Notes: a model not told the origin generated them from the sequence alone. A DNA stretch of 58,946 bases from Parafannyhessea sp902761955 (GCA_902761955.1 CACWMM010000001.1:1-58946), one strand, 5' to 3'; shown: positions 1 through 8,471, counted from the first letter of the stretch. Numbers and translations are program-made.

Positions 1-110
1 CCGACGAGGTGAAGGCGGCTCTTGTGGCACGCGTGAGCTTCGACGCGAAGAGTGGCCGCGACTACGTGAAGACCATGTCGCAGGAGATCATCGACGCCGC
101 GAAGGAGTAG
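1..110 (+). CDS. C-terminal end of an unidentified protein (partial)
   Basis: An open frame enters from the left edge and ends at a TAG at 108-110, leaving about 35 residues that end in IIDAAKE. The stretch is charged and carries no motif I recognise. The next gene downstream is a SurA-N-like protein, and in many Gram-positive genomes such a gene follows mfd (transcription-repair coupling factor), so an Mfd C-terminus is possible. That is context only; nothing in the 35 residues proves it. Confidence 0.5.
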   Translation, partial: DEVKAALVARVSFDAKSGRDYVKTMSQEIIDAAKE

Positions 111-305
111 CGCTCACGGGCCACGTCCTTCTCGCCCGGCGCGGCACGCGCGCGCCTTGCATGGAGCTTGCGTTAAGCTTTCGCGCAGGCGTGTGGGCAA
201 AGCGCACGCATGGGCGCCGCATGGGCGTGCGGGCGGTCGGTCGTGGTACAGTTTGGTGCGTATGTCGCAAGGAGCCGGCCCAGCCGGCCGAGCATGGAGG
301 TTGAA

Positions 306-1159
306 ATGACGGAGTCCACTCCCAAGGACAAGTCGGAAGAGAAGGACAAGAAGGCCGAGAAGGCCGCCAAGAAGGCGGACGCGAAGGACGCGGCGCCCAA
401 GGCGAAGAAGCAGCTGCCGAAGTTCGTGGTGCCGCTGGTGTGCGCCGTGGTGGCCCTTGCCGTGGGCCTTTGCGGGGGCTACTTTGCGTTCGGCGGCGCC
501 CAGGGCGGTACAAGGTCTCGGCGCGCGACGTCGTCAACAGCACGTCCTCGCTCAGCTCGCAGAAGCAGGACGACGGCACGTACAAGCTGCCGTCCGTCGA
601 CGGCGTGCTCTCTTACGCGCGCTCCGCCATCATCCAGCAGGAGGCGGAGGCCAAGGGCATCAAGGTGAGCGAGAAGGACATGAAGTCCTACGCACAGTCC
701 ACCCTTGGCTCCAGCGACTACTCGAGCATCGCCTCGAGCTACGGCATGAGCAAGTCCACCGTGAAGGCCCTCGTGAAGCAGTCCGCCGAGATGCAGAAGC
801 TTCGCGACAAGGTCGTGAAGACGAAGGCCGGCACCGCCCCCACCGCGCCGACCGAGCCCTCCGACGGCAACACCCAGACCGCGAGCGCCGACTATGCGAA
901 GTACATCATCAACCTCGCCGGCGACGAGTGGGATGCCCAGAAGGGCACCTGGAGCGGCAAGGGCGGCTCGTACGAGACCGCGCTGAAGAGCTACACGGTC
1001 ACGGTCGACTCCGCGACGTACGAGGCCGCGCAGGCCGCGTACTACGTTGCCTACCAGGAGTACAGTCAGAAGCAGACCAAGGTGAGCTCGGAGTGGACCG
1101 AGTACGTGAACGGCCTGCTCTGCAACGCCACGGTGAGCATTTCGAGCCTGATCGCCTAG
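306..1159 (+). pseudogene. Membrane-anchored SurA N-domain-like protein, frameshifted
   Basis: The ATG at 306 follows GGAGG at 296-300. The first frame encodes a Lys/Ala/Glu-rich cytoplasmic segment of about 38 residues and one hydrophobic segment (about residues 41-65). It then breaks at 504-511, where a single missing base would join it to the second frame (440-1159). The second frame continues with YKVSARD and a helical region matching the SurA/PrsA N-terminal chaperone pattern (ALIIQQEAE-like and YGMSKSTVK segments), ending at TAG 1157-1159. No PpiC rotamase domain is visible. Joined, it would be about 284 residues, facing outward from the membrane. The break is not in a homopolymer. It may be a real mutation or a consensus error; the intact reading on both sides suggests it is recent or artefactual. 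Confidence 0.7.
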
Positions 1160-1331
1160 AACTTCTCGCCCTGCGCGAAGGGCATGCGCGTTGCGCGGCA
1201 ACGCGGACAACGTAGCGTCACGAATGGCTCCCTCGAGCGCAGCCGCGCCGGGGGAGCCAACTTGTGCCGCGCCAGCCTGGTCCCGTGGCATAATCAGGTG
1301 ACGGACGAATGGCGTACGTGGAGGAGGCGGC

Positions 1332-2522
1332 ATGAGGGTCATCGTGAGCGAGTGCCTGCGCGGCACCGCATGCAGGTACGACGGGGGAGCGAAGCCGAAC
1401 TCGGCCGTGGAGGAGCTGTGCTCCAAGGTGGACGTCGTGGGCGTCTGCCCCGAGACGGCGAGCCAGCTTCCGGTGCCGCGTCCTCCCGCGGAGCAGCGCA
1501 ACGGACGCGTGATGCTGAAGGATGGCACGGACGTGACGGAGGACTTCGAGCGCGGCGCGCGGATATCCTTCGCGAAGGCAAAGTCAAGCCGGGCGCCACT
1601 TGCGGTTCTGAAGGCAAAGAGCCCCTCGTGTGGGGTCGGAGTCATCTACGATGGTACATATTCGGGAAGTCTGACCGAGGGAGACGGCGTGTTTGCGCGC
1701 CTCCTCGAGGAAGAAGGTATCTGCGTGGTTACGGAAGACACTGTCGAGAGCTGCAAGCCGTCCGTCGAGCATCCCGTCGCCATCGTGCTGGGGTCGGGCC
1801 TTGGCCACCTTGCTCAGCTGGTTAAGCCCGTCCGCCGCATCGACTACCATGACATCGACGGGTTCCCCCAGGAGGCCCGCCCCATAAGCGGCCACAAGTT
1901 CGAGGCCACCATCGGCACGATCGACGAGGTTCCCGTGGTGGTGTACCCCGGGCGCGTCCACCTGTACCAGGGCTACAGCGCGGCTGAGGTCACGTCCCTC
2001 GTGCGTCATGCCCACCACCTGGGCTGCCGGGACATCATCTTCGCGTGCGCGACGGGCTGCATCCCCGGCAACGCCCACAAGGGACTGGGCATCCTGACGG
2101 ACCAGATCAACCTTACGGGCAGGAACCCGCTTGCGGAGTGGGACCACGTGCGCGAGCTGGACACGCCGTTCGTGGGCATGACGGACGCCTACACGCCGTA
2201 CCTGCGCACGCTTGCGCGCGGCGTGGCGGACGACGCCGGCATAACGGTGGAGGAGGGCGTGTACGCGGGCATGCTTGGCCCCACGTTCGAGACTCCGGCC
2301 GAGGTCGCGATGCTCAAGGGCCTGGGCGTGAGCTACGTGGGCATGTCCACCGTGTGCGAGGTCATCATGGCGCACGCGCTGGGCATGAACGTGCTTGGCC
2401 TGACGCTTGCGGCAAACGAGAGCGGCGACTCCTCCGTCACGCACCAGAGCGTGCTGGAGGAGGCCGAGCGCCATGCGGCGGGCTTCGAGAGCCTGGTGCG
2501 CGGGGTGCTGCGCCTTCTGTAG
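1332..2522 (+). CDS. DUF523 domain fused to purine nucleoside phosphorylase
   Basis: A 396-residue two-domain protein; the ATG at 1332 follows GGAGGCGGC. Residues 1-143 are a DUF523 domain: SECLRGTACRYDG near the start, CPETASQLPVPRPP at 39-52 and LKAKSPSCG at 93-101, all cysteine-bearing signatures of that family. Residues 147-396 are a type I (trimeric) purine nucleoside phosphorylase, which splits purine nucleosides with phosphate: GSGLG at 154-158, YPGRVHLYQG, GPTFETPAE and VGMSTVCEVI. The usual TNAAGG loop is replaced by ACATGCIP, a departure near the purine site. DUF523 has no assigned function, so what it adds is unknown. It stands alone, followed by repeats and a tRNA. Confidence 0.88.
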   Translation: MRVIVSECLRGTACRYDGGAKPNSAVEELCSKVDVVGVCPETASQLPVPRPPAEQRNGRVMLKDGTDVTEDFERGARISFAKAKSSRAPLAVLKAKSPSCGVGVIYDGTYSGSLTEGDGVFARLLEEEGICVVTEDTVESCKPSVEHPVAIVLGSGLGHLAQLVKPVRRIDYHDIDGFPQEARPISGHKFEATIGTIDEVPVVVYPGRVHLYQGYSAAEVTSLVRHAHHLGCRDIIFACATGCIPGNAHKGLGILTDQINLTGRNPLAEWDHVRELDTPFVGMTDAYTPYLRTLARGVADDAGITVEEGVYAGMLGPTFETPAEVAMLKGLGVSYVGMSTVCEVIMAHALGMNVLGLTLAANESGDSSVTHQSVLEEAERHAAGFESLVRGVLRLL

Positions 2523-2552
2523 CGCAAGCGGCCGGTGCTGCAGGTCTGGGTG

Positions 2553-2839
2553 CCTCACTATCTGACACGTGTGCGATCTGTCAGATAGTGAGGTGCTTTT
2601 GCTTGAAAATCGGCGGTTTGTGCCCTCCGACGCGCCCACTTTCTGACAGAAGCACGACCTGTCAGATGGTGAGGCCTCGGAAGTCTGCACTTTCTGACAG
2701 AAGCACGACCTGTCAGATGGTGAGGCCTCGGGAACCATCACTATCTGACGCGTGTGCGATCTGTCAGATAGTGAGGACCTGGGCTTCCGCTTGTTCCATC
2801 ACTTCCTGACAGAAGTGGGGCCTGCCTGGCAGTTGGAGA
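2553..2839. repeat. Array of five palindromic repeats, two subtypes
   Basis: Five imperfect palindromes lie in the gap after the DUF523-PNP gene. Subtype A: 2553-2593 with perfect 15-bp arms (CCTCACTATCTGACA) and an 11-nt loop, and a one-mismatch copy at 2739-2776. Subtype B: two identical 44-bp copies at 2637-2680 and 2688-2731, arms CACTTTCTGACAG against CTGTCAGATGGTG. A decayed fifth copy lies at about 2800-2839. Spacing is 50-80 nt. Each unit can fold as a hairpin in RNA or DNA. No protease-, integrase- or cas-like gene accompanies them. Confidence 0.85.
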
Positions 2840-2915
2840 CTCCGGACAGAGCGGCCTGATTGGCATTGGCGGTCTTGGCGGTTTTGTGCGCCCTGAGAAT
2901 TGGCAAAACTCGTGC

Positions 2916-2943
2916 TTGCATCATTTGGCAGCGTCCGTATAAT
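2916..2943 (+). promoter_or_regulatory. Promoter of tRNA-Thr
   Basis: TTGCAT at 2916-2921, a 16-nt spacer and a perfect TATAAT at 2938-2943 lie 30 nt before the tRNA 5' end, a good sigma-70-type promoter. Confidence 0.65.
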
Positions 2944-2973
2944 TGGTATTCGCTGCTAAGGCAGCAAGAGGTT

Positions 2974-3049
2974 GCCAGCTTAGCTCAGTTGGTAGAGCAC
3001 CGCTCTCGTAAAGCGGGGGTCATCAGTTCGAGTCTGATAGCTGGCTCCA
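2974..3049 (+). tRNA. tRNA-Thr (anticodon CGT)
   Basis: A 76-nt cloverleaf: acceptor arm GCCAGCT pairs with AGCTGGC, D-arm GCTC/GAGC, anticodon stem CCGCT/AGCGG with loop CTCGTAA giving anticodon CGT (reads ACG, Thr), T-loop TTCGAGT, discriminator T and encoded CCA at 3047-3049. It is followed by its own terminator. Confidence 0.97.
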
Positions 3050-3060
3050 TCTTAAACAGC

Positions 3061-3097
3061 AGGCCAGGGGGGTATATCCCCTCTGGCCTTTTGTTTT
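3061..3097 (+). terminator. Rho-independent terminator after tRNA-Thr
   Basis: AGGCCAGGGGGG at 3061-3072 pairs with CCCCTCTGGCCT across a GTATAT loop and is followed by TTTTGTTTT. The stem carries one mismatch. The T-tract is clear. Confidence 0.85.
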
Positions 3098-3099
3098 AG

Positions 3100-3423
3100 C
3101 GTGATTTGCAGCAGACCCTGCGCATACGGTACGCGTACGAATCTGCACATGTTTACGCTCAGTCTACGAACAAGCCTGCCAGCTCGTCCGTCGCCCGCCG
3201 ACGGCGTGCTCGCCGGGCGAGAAGAGCCTCCCGCTTTCTTGCACTTCTCGTCCAGGCGTTTGTCCAGGCGTTTGTTCTTGCGAACAGTAAGACGTGTTAC
3301 CTTGGCACCCTAATCTGGACGCGTGACTGTATGAAGCGCGGCCCCTTCCCCCCATAATTTATGCGTCAATCAAAATGGGATTCGTGTGGCCCGCGTGCGG
3401 CGCGGCCGGCTGGAGGGGTGATC
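3100..3423. other. Gene-free gap before the SpoVA-like gene
   Basis: About 320 nt with no convincing coding frame. It holds one copy of the dispersed GGGCGAGAAG word (3215-3224), a direct repeat GTCCAGGCGTTTGT at about 3249-3275, and a GGAGGGG ribosome site at its right end. I see no clear promoter. Confidence 0.5.
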
Positions 3424-4197
3424 ATGGCAGAAAAGAGCCAGTCGAAGGCGAGTCTGTATGCGCTCTGCTTTCTGGTGGGAGGAGCGTACAGCCTCATTGG
3501 CCAGCTCATAGGTGTCGCGCTCGAGCCTGTTGTTGGTCCGGCGTTTGCCGCCCCGTGCACCCTGCTTTGCCTGGGCGTCCTCGCAGTCGTCCTGTACGTC
3601 CCCGGCATCCACCAGAGGATCGCGGCCGTCAGCGGATTTGGCTCCATCCTCCCGTTCAACGGATTTGCCTGTGGCATTGCAGATGCCTTTCAGGCCGGTC
3701 ACGCAAACGGAGGTGGATTTGCGGGCGGCATCAGGAGCGTTGGCCGACTCTTCCTTCACGTTATCGTCCTCAGCTCCGTGGTGAACATGCTTGCGGGCGC
3801 CCTGGCTGCGTTCGTCACGCTGCCTAAGCTGCCTGTGCCGCAGGCACCCGCCATGCCTCTGGCGCTGCTCGCGGGCTTCGTCGTGGCGGGCCTCGTCTGC
3901 ATCGCGTTTCAGGCCGTGACCGACGCCGGCGGCTTCCAGGTGCCAAACGTGCTGCTGGTGGGGCAGTCGCTCGGCGGCTTGCTCACGCTGTTTGGCGTTA
4001 CGGACGTCCTCGCGGCAGTTGGCGGGTACTCGTTCAAGATCCTGGCCATGGGCGCCGGCCAGGCCGTCATGGCCACGACGACGCTCGCATTTGCGGGAAA
4101 CGCCCTCATGCTTGCCGTCACCTGGGGAACGTTCTTTGCGCTTGCGCTGTTTGGCATCGCGGCGGCGCTGCTGAACCTCAGGCTTCGCTCCAGGTAG
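3424..4197 (+). CDS. SpoVA-like membrane protein with duplicated domain
   Basis: A 257-residue, very hydrophobic protein with about eight membrane segments; the ATG follows GGAGGGGTGATC. Two halves each look like a SpoVA unit (SpoVAC/SpoVAE family): a GG-GQ-type first helix (SLIGQLIG; later VCIAFQAVTDAGG), a glycine-rich middle, and in the first half the family-like loop SILPFNGFACGIADAF. In endospore formers SpoVA proteins form the channel for dipicolinic acid. Here there is no sporulation context, so the transported solute is unknown. It is monocistronic: tRNA before, a terminator-like hairpin after. Family assignment is by pattern and moderate. Confidence 0.65.
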   Translation: MAEKSQSKASLYALCFLVGGAYSLIGQLIGVALEPVVGPAFAAPCTLLCLGVLAVVLYVPGIHQRIAAVSGFGSILPFNGFACGIADAFQAGHANGGGFAGGIRSVGRLFLHVIVLSSVVNMLAGALAAFVTLPKLPVPQAPAMPLALLAGFVVAGLVCIAFQAVTDAGGFQVPNVLLVGQSLGGLLTLFGVTDVLAAVGGYSFKILAMGAGQAVMATTTLAFAGNALMLAVTWGTFFALALFGIAAALLNLRLRSR

Positions 4198-4337
4198 GAC
4201 GCGCGCCCAGTGCACCGTGCGCCGATGCGCCGCGTCCGCCGGGCTGCGTCCGCCGGGCGAGAAGTACTTCCCTGCGTCGCAGGAACCTTCCTCTGCGTTC
4301 GTCCCTAGCGCTTCAACAACGTATGAGCTTCACCTGA

Positions 4338-4371
4338 GGCCCGGTGTCTGCGTGCAGGCATCGGGCTTCTC
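4338..4371 (+). terminator. Possible terminator after the SpoVA-like gene
   Basis: GCCCGGTGTCTGC at 4339-4351 can pair with GCAGGCATCGGGC with a small bulge, followed by TTCT. The T-tract is weak, so this is tentative. Confidence 0.4.
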
Positions 4372-4381
4372 GCATGCGCGC

Positions 4382-4502
4382 CCTGACCGTTTGCGACCGC
4401 TTTACACCTGACCGTTCGCGACCGTATTGCAACCGTTCAGTCAAAAACAATCATCGCAAGTGACGGAAAATGATTGCAAATGACGGAAACCTGGTGCATA
4501 CT
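4382..4502 (+). promoter_or_regulatory. Promoter with two sets of tandem repeats, fructose operon
   Basis: Two tandem repeat sets precede the DeoR gene. CCTGACCGTTYGCGACCG occurs at 4382-4399 and 4407-4424 (one difference). A 20-bp unit ending in TGACGGAAA occurs at 4451-4470 and 4471-4490, 16 of 20 bases alike. TTGCAA at 4474-4479, 17 nt and CATACT at 4497-4502 form a sigma-70-like promoter, so the second set overlaps the -35 box, as expected of a DeoR/FruR operator. Which protein binds which set is inference. Confidence 0.6.
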
Positions 4503-4531
4503 GCTTGGTAGTGAAAGGGAGGTGCCAGACG

Positions 4532-5293
4532 ATGCTTGCCACGGAACGCCATGACCTCATACTGCGCATTGTTGCGGAGCGGGGGAGCGTCACCACGCCC
4601 GAGCTCATGTCCGCGCTCGACGCGTCGGAGTCGACCGTTCGTCGCGACCTGGACGCGCTCAGCAGCCAGCGCAAGATCGTCCGCGTGCACGGCGGCGCCT
4701 GCGCACCAAAGCGGCGCCTCGTGGTGCAGGATTCGCCCGTCGCCCAGAAGCGCGCCCAGAACCTGCCCGCAAAGGAGCGCATCGCAGCGTACGCGGCCGC
4801 CCTCGTGGGTCCGGACGACTTTGTGTACGTCGACGCGGGCTCGTCCACCATGCTTCTTGTGGAGCACCTGACCGAGACCCGCGCGACGTTCGTCACCAAC
4901 TCGCTGCCGCATGCCCAGGCGCTGCTCGCAAAGGGTGCGAAGACCTACCTCCTTGGCGGGATGGTGAAGCCGGTGACCGAGGCCGTCGTGGGGTCGGACG
5001 CCATCGCGGCCCTGGCGCGCATGCACTTTACCGTTGGGTTCTGGGGCACAAACGGCATCTCGCCCGACGCGGGCTTCACTACGCCGGAGCTCGAGGAGGC
5101 AAGGGTGAAGGAGGCCAGCCTGCGCCAGGCGCAAGCCGCGTACGTGCTGGCAGACTCAAGCAAGTTCGGCCAGGTCTCGCTCGTGACGTTTGCGCAGTTC
5201 GACCAGGCGACCGTCATCACGGACCATGTCGACCCAAATGGCACCTATGGCAACGTCCCCAACATCGTGGACCTAGAGGAGGAGCACCAATGA
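4532..5293 (+). CDS. DeoR-family regulator of the fructose operon
   Basis: 253 residues; the ATG at 4532 lies 8 nt after AAGGGAGG, chosen over an upstream GTG-like start. Residues 1-55 form the DeoR helix-turn-helix (ERHDLILRIVAERG, then STVRRDLDAL). Residues 75-230 form the DeoR C-terminal sugar-phosphate sensor, with VDAGSSTMLL and a conserved TNS after VTEA-type strands, GVNGI-like GTNGIS, and SKFGQVS near the end. In fru operons this type senses fructose-1-phosphate and represses. The gene overlaps fruK by 4 nt (ATGA), tying it to that pathway. Local repeats at 4382-4490 suggest autoregulation. Confidence 0.88.
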   Translation: MLATERHDLILRIVAERGSVTTPELMSALDASESTVRRDLDALSSQRKIVRVHGGACAPKRRLVVQDSPVAQKRAQNLPAKERIAAYAAALVGPDDFVYVDAGSSTMLLVEHLTETRATFVTNSLPHAQALLAKGAKTYLLGGMVKPVTEAVVGSDAIAALARMHFTVGFWGTNGISPDAGFTTPELEEARVKEASLRQAQAAYVLADSSKFGQVSLVTFAQFDQATVITDHVDPNGTYGNVPNIVDLEEEHQ

Positions 5294-6195
5294 TCTACAC
5301 CGTCACCTTCAACCCCTCGATCGACTACATCGTGAGGATGCCCCGGCTGGAGCCCGGTGCCATCAACCGCGTGAGGTACGAGGACATCCTGCCGGGCGGC
5401 AAGGGCATCAACGTGAGCATCGTGCTCTCGAACTTGGGGCACGAGTCCTGCGCCCTCGGCTTCGTAGCGGGCTTCACCGGTGCAGAGATCGTCCGCCTCA
5501 TGCAGACGTCCGGCGCCAAGAGCGACTTCATCCAGGTCGCGGAGGGCATGTCCCGCATCAACATGAAGATCAAGGCCGCCGAGGAGACCGAGATCAACGG
5601 CATCGGCCCCAAGATCCTGGATTCAGACATCGAGGCGCTCTACGCCAGGCTCGACGCGCTCAAGCCGGGCGACACCCTCGTGATCGCGGGTTCCGTCCCC
5701 TCGATGCTCCCGTCCGACATGTACGAGCGCATCATGGGCAGGCTCGACGGGCGCGGCATCAACATCGTGGTCGACGCGGAGCGCGACCTGCTCGTGAAGG
5801 TCCTGGGCTACCACCCGTTCCTCATCAAGCCCAACAACCACGAGCTGGGCGCCATCTTTGGCGTGGAGCTCGCCACGCGCGACGAGGTCGTGCCCTACGC
5901 GCGCAAACTACAGGAGAAGGGCGCGCGCAACGTGCTGATATCCATGGCGGGGGAGGGCGCGGTCCTCGTGCCCGAGTCCGGGGACGTCATCATGAGCGAG
6001 GCCCCCAAGGGCACGGTCGTCAACTCCGTCGGCGCGGGCGACTCCATGGTCGCCGGCTTCCTGGCGGGCTACCAGGAGAGCGACGGCGACTATGCCACCG
6101 CGTTCAAGATGGGCGTCGCGACCGGCTCTGCGAGCGCCTTCTCTGCAAAGCTTGCGACGCGTCCCGAGGTCGAGGCGCTGCTCAAGACCCTTTAG
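5290..6195 (+). CDS. fruK: 1-phosphofructokinase
   Basis: 301 residues, PfkB/ribokinase-family kinase converting fructose-1-phosphate to fructose-1,6-bisphosphate. It opens with the typical TVTFNPSIDYIV. Substrate motif PGGKGINVS is at about residues 36-44, and the C-terminal anion-hole/catalytic motif NSVGAGDSMVAGF is at about 245-257, with the catalytic Asp in GAGD. Length matches the family. Start ATG overlaps the DeoR stop; ribosome site GAGGAGGAG lies inside the regulator's end. It is followed, after hairpins, by the fructose EII. Confidence 0.95.
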   Translation: MIYTVTFNPSIDYIVRMPRLEPGAINRVRYEDILPGGKGINVSIVLSNLGHESCALGFVAGFTGAEIVRLMQTSGAKSDFIQVAEGMSRINMKIKAAEETEINGIGPKILDSDIEALYARLDALKPGDTLVIAGSVPSMLPSDMYERIMGRLDGRGINIVVDAERDLLVKVLGYHPFLIKPNNHELGAIFGVELATRDEVVPYARKLQEKGARNVLISMAGEGAVLVPESGDVIMSEAPKGTVVNSVGAGDSMVAGFLAGYQESDGDYATAFKMGVATGSASAFSAKLATRPEVEALLKTL

Positions 6196-6227
6196 CGCTT
6201 CTCGACCGCTTTCATTGCATGGCATGC

Positions 6228-6273
6228 CGGCCCCACACGGGGGCAGGCTCCGTTGGGCGCACCGGGTGCGCCC
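6228..6273 (+). other. Two hairpins between fruK and the fructose EII gene
   Basis: GCCCC-ACAC-GGGGC-type pairing at about 6230-6245 and a perfect 8-bp stem GGGCGCAC/GTGCGCCC at 6255-6273 with a CGG loop lie in the 102-nt gap. There is no T-tract, so they look like mRNA processing or stability elements rather than terminators. Confidence 0.5.
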
Positions 6274-6297
6274 GTACGTAAGAGAGGAGAGTCAGAC

Positions 6298-8259
6298 GTG
6301 AAGATCACGGACCTGCTCAAACCCGAGGGAATCAAGGTGGGCGCGACGGCCAAGAGCCAGGATGACGCCATCGACCAGCTGATCGCCCTCCAGGACGCCT
6401 CGGGCAACATCAGCGACACCGTTGCGTACAAGAAGGCGATCCTGGCCCGAGAGGCGGAGTTCTCCACCGCCGTCGGCGACGGCATCGCGATTCCGCACGC
6501 AAAGACCTCGGCCGTCAAGCGGCCGGGACTCGCGGCCATGACCGTGCCGGCCGGCGTGGAGTGGAACGCCCCCGACGACGCGCCCGCGGACCTCATGTTC
6601 ATGATCGCCGCGCCCGAGGGACAGAACAACACCCACCTCGAGATGCTCGCCCAGCTGTCGAAGCTCCTCATGCACCAGGAGTTCGCGGACGCCCTGCGCG
6701 CCGCCAAGACCCCAGAGGAGTTCCGCTCCGTCATCGACCGCGCGGAGGCCGAGCGCGAGGCCGCCGATGCCGCGAAGGCAGCGCCCGAGGCGGTGGCGGC
6801 CGCCGGATACCCCGAGGTCCTCGCGATCACGGCCTGCCCCACCGGCATCGCCCACACCTACATGGCGGCCGAGAACCTGGAGAAGAAGGCCAAGGAGATG
6901 GGCGTCACGCTCAAGGCCGAGACCCAGGGCTCCGCGGGCGCGAAGAACGTCCTGACCGCAGACGAGATCGCCCACGCCAAGGGCATCATCATCGCGGCCG
7001 ACAAGAACGTCGACCGTGCGCGCTTCGGTGGCAAGCAGGTTCTCTCCACCAACGTCTCTGCGGGCATCAACGAGCCCCAGAAGCTCATCCAGACCATCCT
7101 CGACGGCAAGGCGCCCGTCCAGGAGGGCACCACGGTCACGGCCGCGGAGACCGCGGGCGAGAAGGACTCCGCCTGGCACGTGATATACAAGCACCTCATG
7201 AACGGCGTCAGCCACATGCTGCCCTTCGTGATCGGCGGCGGCATCCTCACGGCGATAGCGTTTCTCGTCGACCAGCCGGGCCTCGGCACGGCGGCGTACG
7301 GCTCCTCGATTCCCGCTGCGGCCTTCTTCAAGACCATCGGTGGCGAGGCGTTCGGCATGATGCTCCCGATCCTGGCGGGCTTCATCGCCATGTCCATCGC
7401 GGACAGGCCCGGACTTGCCCCCGGCTTCGTCGGCGGCCTGTTCGCCAAGACCGGCTATAGCCTCACCTACCTCACGCTCATGAACTCCGACGCCAAGGCG
7501 GCTGCCGCGTCGTGCGTCTCCGGCGGCTTCATCGCGGCGCTGTTCGCGGGCTTCGCGGCGGGCTACATGGTCCTCGGGATCGAGAAGCTCTGCGACCACA
7601 TGCCCGATTCCCTCGAGGGCATCAAGCCCATGCTCATCTACCCGCTTCTGGGCACCCTCGCCATCGGAGCCGTCATGTTCCTGCTCAACCCGCTGTTCGG
7701 CGCCATCAACACCGCGCTCAACAACGGCCTCAACAGCATGGGCACCACCAACGTCATCCTGCTCGGCGCCGTCGTCGGCGGCATGATGTCCATCGACATG
7801 GGCGGCCCGTTCAACAAGGCGGCCTACGTCTTCGGCACCGGCGCCCTCACCGCGGGTACCACCTCCGGCCAGCTCGTCATGGCATCCGTCATGGTCGGCG
7901 GCATGGTTCCGCCCCTGGCCATCGCCCTCTCCACGACCCTCTTCAAGAACAAGTGGTCCAAGGCAGATCGCGACGCCGGCATCGTGAACTACATCATGGG
8001 CCTGTCGTTCATCACCGAGGGCGCCATCCCCTTCGCTGCGGCCGACCCCGGCCACGTCCTTCCGTCCTGCATCATCGGCTCCGCGCTTGCCGGCGCACTC
8101 TCGGCGGCTTTCGGCTGCACCAGTCCCGCCCCGCACGGCGGCGCCTGGGTAATCGCCGTCATCGGCAACCCCATCGGCTACCTCGCGGCACTTGCCATCG
8201 GCTCTATCGTGGCGTGCCTGATCCTCTCGCTCTGGAAGAAGCCGTACCAGGAGGCCTAG
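6298..8259 (+). CDS. fruA: PTS fructose transporter EIIABC
   Basis: 653 residues; the GTG at 6298 sits 8 nt after GAGGAGAG. EIIA is residues 1-150 with phospho-His 67 in GIAIPHAKT. EIIB is about 172-270 with phospho-Cys 180 in ITACPTGIAHTYMAAE. EIIC is about 290-650, with many membrane segments and GGGILTAIAFL. The protein takes up fructose and phosphorylates it at C1, handing fructose-1-phosphate to the upstream kinase. A-B-C order and length are those of single-chain fructose permeases. It is the last gene of the operon and is followed by a hairpin. Confidence 0.95.
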   Translation: MKITDLLKPEGIKVGATAKSQDDAIDQLIALQDASGNISDTVAYKKAILAREAEFSTAVGDGIAIPHAKTSAVKRPGLAAMTVPAGVEWNAPDDAPADLMFMIAAPEGQNNTHLEMLAQLSKLLMHQEFADALRAAKTPEEFRSVIDRAEAEREAADAAKAAPEAVAAAGYPEVLAITACPTGIAHTYMAAENLEKKAKEMGVTLKAETQGSAGAKNVLTADEIAHAKGIIIAADKNVDRARFGGKQVLSTNVSAGINEPQKLIQTILDGKAPVQEGTTVTAAETAGEKDSAWHVIYKHLMNGVSHMLPFVIGGGILTAIAFLVDQPGLGTAAYGSSIPAAAFFKTIGGEAFGMMLPILAGFIAMSIADRPGLAPGFVGGLFAKTGYSLTYLTLMNSDAKAAAASCVSGGFIAALFAGFAAGYMVLGIEKLCDHMPDSLEGIKPMLIYPLLGTLAIGAVMFLLNPLFGAINTALNNGLNSMGTTNVILLGAVVGGMMSIDMGGPFNKAAYVFGTGALTAGTTSGQLVMASVMVGGMVPPLAIALSTTLFKNKWSKADRDAGIVNYIMGLSFITEGAIPFAAADPGHVLPSCIIGSALAGALSAAFGCTSPAPHGGAWVIAVIGNPIGYLAALAIGSIVACLILSLWKKPYQEA

Positions 8260-8299
8260 TGCCAGGAGGCCAACTCTTCCACACAACGTAGCGTCCCCC

Positions 8300-8333
8300 A
8301 AGAGGCGGCGGTCCATCGTGGCCGCCGCCTCTT
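8300..8333 (+). terminator. Terminator-like hairpin after the fructose operon
   Basis: AAGAGGCGGCGG and CCGCCGCCTCTT form a perfect 12-bp stem around a 10-nt loop. The following bases are CGC, not T-rich, so it may act weakly or in both directions. Confidence 0.6.
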
Positions 8334-8471
8334 CGCATGGCCGCGCGTTGCCATTCGCCTCCGCTTCTCCATTCGCCCCCGTCCCACCGCACCGACTGCC
8401 ACGCCCCGGGGAATACTTTCCCCAAGACCAACGTGCGCCGTCAACGCAATCCGGAAGGGGAAGGGGGAGGC

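Noticed and set aside
2553..2839. CRISPR-like array
   Set aside because: Units are palindromes of two types with uneven spacing, spacers are not of constant size, and there are no cas genes.
2974..3049. tRNA-Thr as an integration site
   Set aside because: No integrase gene, no repeated tRNA 3' end, and a normal terminator follows.
3424..4197. Evidence for sporulation
   Set aside because: One SpoVA-like gene without any other sporulation gene in view is not enough.
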